From Caulobacteraceae bacterium (GTDB taxonomy: Bacteria; Pseudomonadota; Alphaproteobacteria; Caulobacterales; Caulobacteraceae): 6,112 bases of DNA. The stretch covers positions 1 through 6,112 of the forward strand of contig CANJYY010000171.1 in NCBI GenBank assembly GCA_947479185.1, in the 5' to 3' direction. Both the position numbers and the translations under genes were made by a program. The notes beneath the pieces were generated by a model, which was not told where the DNA came from, did not search any database, and saw nothing but the letters and a program-made list of their open reading frames with translations. Below, one piece after another: positions 1 to 5,540 of this stretch. The first letter of the stretch is position 1, and every line of letters starts with the position of its first letter.

Positions 1-1
1 G

Positions 2-139
2 ACCTTTGACTTCGCCAACCTGATCCAGGCGGCGGACGCCGCCGGCGCGGAGCACTATTTCGTCGAGCACGACTTCCCGCCGGCCCCCGGCTGGCCCAGC
101 GTCGAGGCCAGCCTGGAGCATCTGCGGACGTTGGGCTGA
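2..139 (+). CDS. C-terminal fragment, probable sugar phosphate isomerase/epimerase
   Basis: An open frame enters from the left edge and ends at the TGA at 137-139, leaving 45 residues. The fragment contains AGAEHYFVEHDFPP, followed by a Trp-Pro-Ser segment and a closing helix ending SLEHLRTLG. An 'HYFVE(H/Q)D' strand followed by a final helix with a Leu-Arg-x-Leu end is typical of the C-terminus of sugar phosphate isomerase/epimerase proteins (xylose isomerase-like TIM barrel). That family isomerises or epimerises sugars or related polyols, usually with a divalent metal, but its metal ligands would lie upstream of the window. The substrate cannot be told. The gene stops 91 bp before the MocR-type regulator on the same strand. 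Family assignment is from pattern recognition on a short piece, so confidence is moderate. Confidence 0.6.
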   Translation, partial: TFDFANLIQAADAAGAEHYFVEHDFPPAPGWPSVEASLEHLRTLG

Positions 140-147
140 GGCAGAGG

Positions 148-160
148 GGCGCCCGGCGCC
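148..160 (+). repeat. Small GC hairpin after the isomerase stop
   Basis: GGCGC at 148-152 and GCGCC at 156-160 can form a 5-bp stem with a CCG loop, 8 bases after the upstream stop codon. No T-tract follows, so it is not a canonical intrinsic terminator, and such short GC stems are common by chance in this base composition. A 9-bp near-repeat (CAGGCGG at 166-172 and 175-181) lies just beyond it. I see no convincing sigma70 promoter in the 140-230 gap. Confidence 0.2.
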
Positions 161-230
161 GCGTGCAGGCGGTCCAGGCGGCGGCAGGTCACACTGGACA
201 GGGCCGACAACGGCGGGCGAGACTCCGGCC

Positions 231-2051
231 ATGTCCAGGCCGCTCCTCTTTCTCGATCCCGACAGCGATCTCAGTCTGCAGGATCAGGTGCGCCGCAAGC
301 TGGTCGAGGCCGCCTGCGCCGGCGCCTTTCCGCCAGGCAAGCGGTTGCCGTCGTCGAGGGCGCTGGCGGCCCAACTGGGCGTGGCGCGCAATACGGTGAC
401 GCTGGCCTATCAGAAGCTGCTCGACGAAGGGCTGTTCGTCAGCCGTGAGCGCAGCGGCATCTATGTCGACCACGACATGCTGCGGGGCCTGACGGCGGTC
501 CAGTCCGTGGCGGGCGGCCGGGAGCCCGCGCCCTCGTCACGCTGGCGCGACCGGTTCAAGTCTGGCGAAGGCGACGAGCCGGTCGCCCGGCGGACGCCCA
601 ACTGGCGGCAATACCCCTATCCATTCATCGACGGCCTGTTCGACGCGTCCCTGTTTCCCGTCGCCGAGTGGCGCGAGGCCAGCCGTCAGGCGCTGGCGGT
701 GGGCGACATCGGCCAGTGGTCTATGGACGGCGGCGATGCGGACGATCCGATGCTGATCGAGGAAATCCGCACCAAGGTCCTGCCGCGGCGGGGCATCCAG
801 GCCCGACCGGACGAGATCCTGGTGACGGTCGGGGCGCAGCAGGCGCTGTCGCTTGTCAGCCGGATGCTGATCGACCGGACCAGCGTGGTCGCCATCGAGA
901 ACCCGGGCTATCCGGACATGCGCCGGCTGGCCATGGACCGTGGCGCGCGGCTGGTCCACCAACCCGTCGACGACGAGGGGCTGGTCGTCGACCGGCGGCT
1001 GGACGACTGCGACCTGGTCTATGTCACGCCCAGTCATCAGTTTCCCACCGGCGTGATGATGACCCAGGCCCGCCGCGAGGCGCTGCTCAAGAAGGCCGCC
1101 GCGCGTGACCTGGTCATCATCGAGGACGATTTCGCCTGCGAGACCAACTACCTCGACGAGGCCTGCCCGGCGCTGCGCAGTCTGGATCGGGATGACCGGG
1201 TGATCTATGTCGCCGGCTTCTCCAAGGTGCTCGGACCGGGCCTGCGGCTGGGTTTCATGGTCGCTTCGGCCGATGTGATCGCCGAGGCTCGCAGGCTCCG
1301 CCACCTGTCCATCCGGCATCCGCCGCTGAACAACCAGAGGGCGGCGGCCCACTTCCTGGCCATGGGCCACTACGACGCGACCATGATGCGGCTGGGCCGG
1401 CTGTTCCGGGAGCGTCGCACCGCGCTGCGCGACGCCCTCAATCACTATCTGCAGCAATCCGTCGCCATCGCGCCGCTGCGCGGCGGGGCCACCTACTGGG
1501 TGCGGGGGCCGGATCATCTCGATTTCGACGAGTTCGCGGCCGAGGCGGAGCGACGTGGCGTGCTGATCGAGCCGGTCGGTCCCTACTATGCCGACAACAA
1601 GGCCCCTCGGACCATCTTCCGCCTGGGCGTCACCAGCCTCCCGCTCGACCACATCCGGCAGGGCGTGGCGGTGCTGGCCGACCTGATGAGGGACCTGCCG
1701 GGAACGGCCCGCGCCTTTCCGGAGACCGCCGAGGCGCGGCTCTCGGGACCGGCGCTGGAGGCCACGATGTCCGGCGCCACGCTGCTGTGCAAAACGGTCT
1801 ACGGCGATCCCTGCACGATCGAGTTGCTGCCCGATGGCCAGATGGTCGGTCGCGCCGGCTACGCCAATGAGGACTGCGACGAAGGGCGCTGGTGGGTCGA
1901 GGGCGACTTCTGGTGCCGTCAGTGGGAGCGGTGGTCCTATGGCGAGACCTCGCGTCTGATGACGACCATTGTCGGCGACCGCATCGGCTGGTTCGACGCC
2001 GGGGGACGACTTGTCGACGCGGCGGTCATAAGGCGCGCCGCGACGGCCTGA
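231..2051 (+). CDS. MocR-family (GntR/aminotransferase-like) regulator with extra C-terminal domain
   Basis: A 606-residue predicted cytoplasmic PLP-dependent transcription factor. Residues about 12-80 form a GntR winged helix, with PPGKRLPSSRALAAQLGVAR leading into the NTVTLAYQKLLDEGL recognition region. Residues about 130-490 are a fold-type I aminotransferase-like domain: VTVGAQQAL (198-206), ENPGYP (223-228), TPSHQFPTG (266-274), IIEDDF (296-301), FSKVLGPGLRLGF (330-342) with the expected PLP Schiff-base Lys332 and phosphate-contacting Arg339, and FRLG with Arg464 as probable carboxylate-binding residue. Known MocR proteins (GabR, PdxR, TauR) use this domain to sense amines or amino acids with PLP rather than as an enzyme. 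Usual length is about 450-500 residues; this one continues with a Trp/Cys-rich module at about 504-606. The start follows only a weak ribosome site (GGGCGAG at 216-222) but places the winged helix at the usual distance. It is codirectional with the hydrolase gene. Family very likely; ligand unknown. Confidence 0.92.
   Translation: MSRPLLFLDPDSDLSLQDQVRRKLVEAACAGAFPPGKRLPSSRALAAQLGVARNTVTLAYQKLLDEGLFVSRERSGIYVDHDMLRGLTAVQSVAGGREPAPSSRWRDRFKSGEGDEPVARRTPNWRQYPYPFIDGLFDASLFPVAEWREASRQALAVGDIGQWSMDGGDADDPMLIEEIRTKVLPRRGIQARPDEILVTVGAQQALSLVSRMLIDRTSVVAIENPGYPDMRRLAMDRGARLVHQPVDDEGLVVDRRLDDCDLVYVTPSHQFPTGVMMTQARREALLKKAAARDLVIIEDDFACETNYLDEACPALRSLDRDDRVIYVAGFSKVLGPGLRLGFMVASADVIAEARRLRHLSIRHPPLNNQRAAAHFLAMGHYDATMMRLGRLFRERRTALRDALNHYLQQSVAIAPLRGGATYWVRGPDHLDFDEFAAEAERRGVLIEPVGPYYADNKAPRTIFRLGVTSLPLDHIRQGVAVLADLMRDLPGTARAFPETAEARLSGPALEATMSGATLLCKTVYGDPCTIELLPDGQMVGRAGYANEDCDEGRWWVEGDFWCRQWERWSYGETSRLMTTIVGDRIGWFDAGGRLVDAAVIRRAATA
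1740..2048 (+). other. Extra C-terminal domain of the MocR-type regulator
   Basis: Residues about 504-606 of the regulator lie beyond the end of the aminotransferase-like domain. The segment has alternating hydrophobic strands and turns: ELLPDGQMVGRAGY, GRWWVEGDFWCRQWERWSYG, then GDRIGWFDAGGRLVDAAVI. This looks like an antiparallel beta-rich module. It holds six Trp (554, 555, 561, 565, 568, 587) and four Cys (520, 528, 549, 562). The pattern 'pDG ... GRW.veGD..C.QW' is reminiscent of small beta-rich alphaproteobacterial domains of unknown function (DUF995-like), but I cannot confirm homology. The reading frame is continuous and codon use looks unchanged, so this is a true fusion rather than read-through. 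A role in binding a second ligand, a metal or a partner is speculation. Confidence 0.6.
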
Positions 2052-2061
2052 CGGGCTGGGT

Positions 2062-2099
2062 CCAGATTGATCATTGGCGGCGTGTGGCTGCCAATCTGG
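2062..2099. promoter_or_regulatory. Interrupted palindrome, candidate operator before the hydrolase gene
   Basis: CCAGATTG at 2062-2069 is the exact reverse complement of CAATCTGG at 2092-2099. ATTGGC at 2073-2078 is the exact reverse complement of GCCAAT at 2090-2095. The right arm is therefore the continuous 10-mer GCCAATCTGG, while the left arm is CCAGATTGGC interrupted by a 7-base duplication (ATTGATC then ATTG). The element starts 11 bases after the regulator's stop codon and ends about 94 bases before the hydrolase start. It is AT-richer than its surroundings. Position suggests an operator, possibly for the MocR protein itself. As RNA it would be a bulged hairpin, but no T-tract follows, so a classical terminator is unlikely. 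Confidence 0.5.
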
Positions 2100-2126
2100 C
2101 CCCATCAGTAGCCGGCGACTGGCGCT

Positions 2127-2175
2127 ATGTGACAGCCGCTACCACGGTCACTCTCATCGCTCCGGTCCATGTGAC
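2127..2175. repeat. ATGTGAC direct repeat with intervening GTCAC
   Basis: ATGTGAC occurs at 2127-2133 and again at 2169-2175, 42 bp apart, which is about four helical turns and would put both on the same DNA face. GTCAC at 2147-2151 lies between them in the opposite orientation. All three are inside the gap ahead of the hydrolase gene, where a regulator could bind. The motifs are short, so chance is a real possibility. Confidence 0.25.
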
Positions 2176-2179
2176 CCGC

Positions 2180-2187
2180 GAAGAGAG
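2180..2187 (+). promoter_or_regulatory. Ribosome binding site of the hydrolase gene
   Basis: The purine run GAAGAGAG ends 5 bases before the ATG at 2193. It supports this start codon, as does the fact that the encoded protein begins directly with the first beta strand of the nitrilase fold. Confidence 0.6.
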
Positions 2188-2192
2188 TTCCC

Positions 2193-3080
2193 ATGCGTCC
2201 CATTGGCATCGCCGGCCTTCAACTGCAGCTCGACAGAGGCGACAACGGGGCCCGGATCGCAGCCGAAGTCGCGGCCGTGAAGGCGCGCCTGCCGTGGGTC
2301 GACATGGTGGTGCTCGGCGAACTGTGCATGTTCGGGGCATCTACCGCCAACGCCCAGCCCCTGCCCGGCGAGGCCGAGGCCCGCATGTGCGAAGCGGCCC
2401 GCGCCGCCGGCGTCTGGCTGGTGCCCGGTTCGCTGTTCGAGGCCGACGGCGGCCGGGTCTACAACACCGCGCCGGTGATTGACCCGACCGGCCAGGTCGT
2501 CGCCCGCTACCGCAAGATCTATCCCTTCCTGCCCTATGAACAGGGCGTCACTCCCGGAAACGAGTTCGTGGTCTTCGACGTGCCCGGCGTCGGCCGGTTC
2601 GGCATGTCGATCTGCTATGACATGTGGTTCCCGGAGACGACCCGAACCCTCGCCTGGATGGGCGCCGAGGTGATCATCCACCCCGGCATGACCAACACTA
2701 TCGACCGGGAGGCCGAACTGGCCATCGCGCGCGCCAGCGCGGTGACCAACCAGGTCTTCTTCGTCGACATCAATACCGCCGGCTCCCTCGGGGTCGGCTT
2801 GTCCGGCGTGTTCGGACCCGGCGGCGAAGTCATTCACCAGGCCGGCGCTGGGCACGAGGTCATCGCCGTCGAGCTGGATCTGGATCAGGTTACACGGGTG
2901 CGCGAGCGCGGCTGGCACGGGCTGGGACAGCCCCTGAAGAGCCTGCGCGACAACCCGATTGAATTTCCGCCCTACCGGGACGGATTTGCCGCGTCGCCGA
3001 CCTTCTCTGGACTGGGGCCTTTACAGAAGCCGGGGTCTGAGCGGCCGACGGCGCCGGTGTTGAGAGTCATCAAGACGTAG
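2193..3080 (+). CDS. Nitrilase-superfamily carbon-nitrogen hydrolase
   Basis: A 295-residue protein, the normal size for a single-domain carbon-nitrogen hydrolase. These enzymes cleave amide, carbamoyl or nitrile C-N bonds through a Cys nucleophile. The catalytic set is intact: Glu43 in VVLGELC, Lys108 in YRKIYPF, Cys141 in SICYDMWFPE, with a structural Glu at 116 (PYEQG). Further family landmarks are YNTAPVIDPTGQVVARYRK (90-108), a GAEVIIHP strand (158-164) and RASAVTNQVFFVDIN (180-194). There is no signal peptide or membrane segment, so it should act in the cytoplasm. Overall look is closer to amidase, formamidase or N-carbamoyl hydrolase branches than to plant-type nitrilases, but the substrate cannot be read from sequence. 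It is preceded by the MocR-type regulator and followed after 74 bp by a TonB-dependent receptor, so it may process the receptor's imported ligand. Confidence 0.92.
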   Translation: MRPIGIAGLQLQLDRGDNGARIAAEVAAVKARLPWVDMVVLGELCMFGASTANAQPLPGEAEARMCEAARAAGVWLVPGSLFEADGGRVYNTAPVIDPTGQVVARYRKIYPFLPYEQGVTPGNEFVVFDVPGVGRFGMSICYDMWFPETTRTLAWMGAEVIIHPGMTNTIDREAELAIARASAVTNQVFFVDINTAGSLGVGLSGVFGPGGEVIHQAGAGHEVIAVELDLDQVTRVRERGWHGLGQPLKSLRDNPIEFPPYRDGFAASPTFSGLGPLQKPGSERPTAPVLRVIKT

Positions 3081-3092
3081 GCGTGGCGCCGG

Positions 3093-3107
3093 CGCGCGCG
3101 TCGCGCG
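3093..3107 (+). repeat. CGCGCG hairpin between hydrolase and receptor genes
   Basis: CGCGCG at 3093-3098 and CGCGCG at 3102-3107 can pair around a CGT loop, 12 bases after the hydrolase stop. There is no T-tract. It could slow 3' exonuclease decay or insulate the two genes, but alternating CG runs are also expected by chance in such GC-rich DNA. Confidence 0.3.
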
Positions 3108-3120
3108 TCCGGCAGGGAAC

Positions 3121-3135
3121 GGCAGCAGGGCTGCC
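3121..3135 (+). promoter_or_regulatory. Perfect 6-bp hairpin just upstream of the receptor ribosome site
   Basis: GGCAGC at 3121-3126 and GCTGCC at 3130-3135 form a perfect stem with an AGG loop. The stem ends 6 bases before the Shine-Dalgarno sequence of the receptor gene, so it could affect ribosome access or mark a processed 5' end. No riboswitch class is recognised. Confidence 0.35.
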
Positions 3136-3141
3136 TGAAAC

Positions 3142-3148
3142 GAGGGGG
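3142..3148 (+). promoter_or_regulatory. Strong Shine-Dalgarno of the receptor gene
   Basis: GAGGGGG lies 6 bases before the ATG at 3155. It decides between that ATG and the in-frame GTG at 3083, which has no comparable purine run and would put 24 arginine/alanine-rich residues ahead of an otherwise perfect signal peptide. Confidence 0.75.
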
Positions 3149-3154
3149 ATTGAG

Positions 3155-5503
3155 ATGAACAAGTCGAACCTGAGAGGCGCCGCATCGATCGGTGCGCTGG
3201 TCATGGCTCTGGCGTCCGCCGGCGGCGCCGCCGCGCAGGAGGCCAAGGACACCACGGTCGGCGAAATCGTGGTCACCGCGAACCGTCGCGAGCAGAGCGT
3301 CCTGGAGGTGCCCTACAACATCTCCGCCGTCTCCGGCGACGCGATCGAGAAGAGCAAGATGCTCGACGCGACCGAGCTGATGCGGGGCATTCCCGGCGTC
3401 TCGGTGGTCGATCGCGGCTATCGCAACGGCGGCGTGGTCAACAACGTGCTGATCCGCGGGATCAACGTCGACAGCAACGCCCTGGGCGACTACGCGGTCT
3501 CCAGCGTCGCCCCGGTGTCGACCTACCAGAACGATACGCCCCTGTTCGCCGGCTTCCTTCTGAAGGACCTCGACCGGGTTGAGGTGCTGCGCGGGCCGCA
3601 GGGCACGCTGTACGGCTCCGGTTCGCTCGGCGGCACCGTCCGCTACATCACCCGCGCGCCGAAGCTCGGCGAGTTCGGCGGCGCCGCGAACATCACGGCG
3701 AGCAAGGTAGAGGGCTCCGGCAGCGTCGGCTGGGCCGGCGACCTGACCCTCAACCTGCCGCTCGGCGACGTGTTCGCGCTGCGGGCCACCTTCAGCCAGA
3801 TCGACTACCCCGGGCTCACCGACTACACGAACCTTTATGTCCTCGACAGCACGGGTGCGCCGGCCGCGCCCAGCGGCGTGCTGTCGCCCAACGCGTCCTA
3901 CACCAGCAAGAAGGACGCCGACACGGTCGAGATCAGCTTCGCCCGCGTGGCCCTGCTGTTCGAACCGAACGAAACCTTCAACGCCACCCTGACCTACAGT
4001 CAGCAATCCGACGAGGTCGGCGGCCGCCGTCAGGTCACACGCGGCCTCGACGGCAACGGCAACCGCTACGGCGACTACGAGAACGGATCGGTGCAGCTTG
4101 AGCCGTCGTCGCGCGACGTCAGCCTGGCCGCGCTGGAAATGAATATCGATCTGGGGTTCGCCACCCTGACCTCCTCGACCTCGGTCTACAGCCACGAGGG
4201 TGACAGCGTCAGCGAGAACACCGGCTTCTACGCCCAGGCCGGCTTCCTCAGCTTCTACTACAACTATCCCCGGCCGATGGCCTCGGCGGTCCGCGGCTAC
4301 TCGGACGAGGCGACCATCGAGGAAATCCGCCTGGTTTCGAAGGCGGGCGGCGACTTCGACTGGGTGGTCGGCGTCTACTTCAATGAAGACACGCTGGTCG
4401 GCACGCAGGGGAGCTACCTGCGCGGGTTCAAGCGCTGGTGGGACATCTGGAGCGGCTTCCCGTCGGCGGTCGCCGGCGATCAGGACTTCGCCTATCGCCG
4501 TCACGAGGACTTCACCGAAAAGGCCGTCTACGGCGAGCTGACCTGGCACGCCACTGACACCCTGGCCCTGACCGGCGGGGTTCGCTGGTTCGAGAACGAG
4601 GCGGTCAACACGACGTTCATCGACGTGCCGCTGTATACCTCGCTCAGCCAGCCGGTCACCGCGCGCTTCACCTCGTCCGAGAGCAAGGCGCTGTTCAAGG
4701 GCAACCTGGCCTGGACCTTCAGCGACGACGGCCTGTTCTACGCCACCGTTTCGCAGGGCTATCGCCGGGGCGGCTCCAACGCTGTGCCGCTGACCGGCAA
4801 CTTCGCCGAGGATCCCCGCTGGCAGACCTACAAGTCCGACGCGGTGGTCAACTACGAGGCCGGCGTGAAGGGCCGCATGGGATCGTTCGTCTATGACGCG
4901 GCGGTCTTCTATGTCGACTGGGATGACATCCAGCTGAACACGGCCACGCCGAACTGGGGCTTCTATGTCGTCCAGAACGGCGGCAAGGCGCGGACCTACG
5001 GCGTCGAGACCTCGATCGACGGACGGCCGACCGACGCCCTCCACTATTCGCTGGGCTACACCTACACCAACGCCCGTCTCAGCGAGAACGTGGTCAGCCC
5101 GCTCGGGACGGTGCTCGGAACGGATGGCTCCCATCTGCCCGGCACGCCGGAACATGCGATCACCCTGGCGGCGGACTACACCTGGTCCCTGCCCGGAGAC
5201 ATGACGCTCGTCGCGCGGGGCGGCGGCTACTACCAGTCCTCCACCCGCAACGCGATCGGTGGTCCCAAGTTCAATACCGAACTCTCGGGCTTCACCATCT
5301 GGAACACCTCGGCCACCGTGACGAAGGGCCCCTGGGCGGCGACCTTCTTCGTGAAGAACATCTTCAACGAAGACGGCGTGACGGGCGAGTTCACCGAGGC
5401 CTACATGGGCACGCGCCCGGCCGTCGGCTACTATGGCAACGGGTCCAAGCAGTTCATCTCGCTGCCCCGGACCCTCGGCCTGTCGATCGACTTCAGCTTC
5501 TAG
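3155..5503 (+). CDS. TonB-dependent outer-membrane receptor
   Basis: A 782-residue receptor that would import a ligand across the outer membrane using TonB/ExbBD energy. Residues 1-28 are a Sec signal peptide: basic N-terminus (MNKSNLRG), hydrophobic core, and small residues before AAAQ-EA, with cleavage likely near 28. The TonB box is GEIVVTANRREQ (36-47). The plug follows (about 48-165), including NNVLIRGINVD (96-106) and RVEVLRGPQGTLYGSGSLGG (141-160). The rest is a beta barrel of amphipathic strands, ending in PRTLGLSIDFSF with the terminal Phe expected for BAM-dependent insertion. Length is normal and the frame is intact. Long aromatic segments near 357-373 and 420-435 are probably extracellular loops that contact the ligand. 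No extra N-terminal signalling domain of the FecA type is present, so regulation is more likely through the nearby MocR protein than a sigma/anti-sigma pair. The ligand is unknown. Confidence 0.93.
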   Translation: MNKSNLRGAASIGALVMALASAGGAAAQEAKDTTVGEIVVTANRREQSVLEVPYNISAVSGDAIEKSKMLDATELMRGIPGVSVVDRGYRNGGVVNNVLIRGINVDSNALGDYAVSSVAPVSTYQNDTPLFAGFLLKDLDRVEVLRGPQGTLYGSGSLGGTVRYITRAPKLGEFGGAANITASKVEGSGSVGWAGDLTLNLPLGDVFALRATFSQIDYPGLTDYTNLYVLDSTGAPAAPSGVLSPNASYTSKKDADTVEISFARVALLFEPNETFNATLTYSQQSDEVGGRRQVTRGLDGNGNRYGDYENGSVQLEPSSRDVSLAALEMNIDLGFATLTSSTSVYSHEGDSVSENTGFYAQAGFLSFYYNYPRPMASAVRGYSDEATIEEIRLVSKAGGDFDWVVGVYFNEDTLVGTQGSYLRGFKRWWDIWSGFPSAVAGDQDFAYRRHEDFTEKAVYGELTWHATDTLALTGGVRWFENEAVNTTFIDVPLYTSLSQPVTARFTSSESKALFKGNLAWTFSDDGLFYATVSQGYRRGGSNAVPLTGNFAEDPRWQTYKSDAVVNYEAGVKGRMGSFVYDAAVFYVDWDDIQLNTATPNWGFYVVQNGGKARTYGVETSIDGRPTDALHYSLGYTYTNARLSENVVSPLGTVLGTDGSHLPGTPEHAITLAADYTWSLPGDMTLVARGGGYYQSSTRNAIGGPKFNTELSGFTIWNTSATVTKGPWAATFFVKNIFNEDGVTGEFTEAYMGTRPAVGYYGNGSKQFISLPRTLGLSIDFSF

Positions 5504-5528
5504 AATCGGGATGGCCAGCCTGGCGATC

Positions 5529-5533
5529 AGGGA
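5529..5533 (+). promoter_or_regulatory. Probable ribosome binding site of the TPR gene
   Basis: AGGGA lies 7 bases before the ATG at 5541. The earlier in-frame ATG at 5511, only 7 bases after the receptor stop, has just AATCGGG directly in front of it, which is poorly spaced. This favours 5541, though translational coupling to the receptor could make 5511 usable. Confidence 0.45.
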
Positions 5534-5540
5534 CGACGTG

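Noticed and set aside
231..2051. Annotation as a catalytic aminotransferase
   Set aside because: The N-terminal GntR winged helix is intact and fused in frame, which defines the MocR regulator class; residual aminotransferase activity cannot be excluded but is not the likely role.
2062..2099. Palindrome as an intrinsic terminator of the regulator gene
   Set aside because: The stem is interrupted, the loop is long and no T-tract follows; the next bases are CCCCATCAG. An operator-like role fits better, although an RNA role is not excluded.
537..2105. Long minus-strand open frame opposite the MocR regulator (522 codons)
   Set aside because: It mirrors the codon bias of the regulator on the + strand, shows no recognisable motif, and has no plausible ribosome site.
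2124..2131. GCTATGTG as a Caulobacter-type -10 promoter element
   Set aside because: No TTGAC-like -35 box lies at the required distance, so I do not call a promoter.
2154..2918. Minus-strand open frame of 254 codons opposite the hydrolase
   Set aside because: The + strand frame has the complete Glu-Lys-Cys triad and family motifs; the opposite frame has none and is a shadow.
3083..3154. GTG at 3083 as start of the receptor
   Set aside because: It would add 24 residues before a textbook signal peptide and lacks a good ribosome site, whereas the ATG at 3155 has GAGGGGG six bases upstream.
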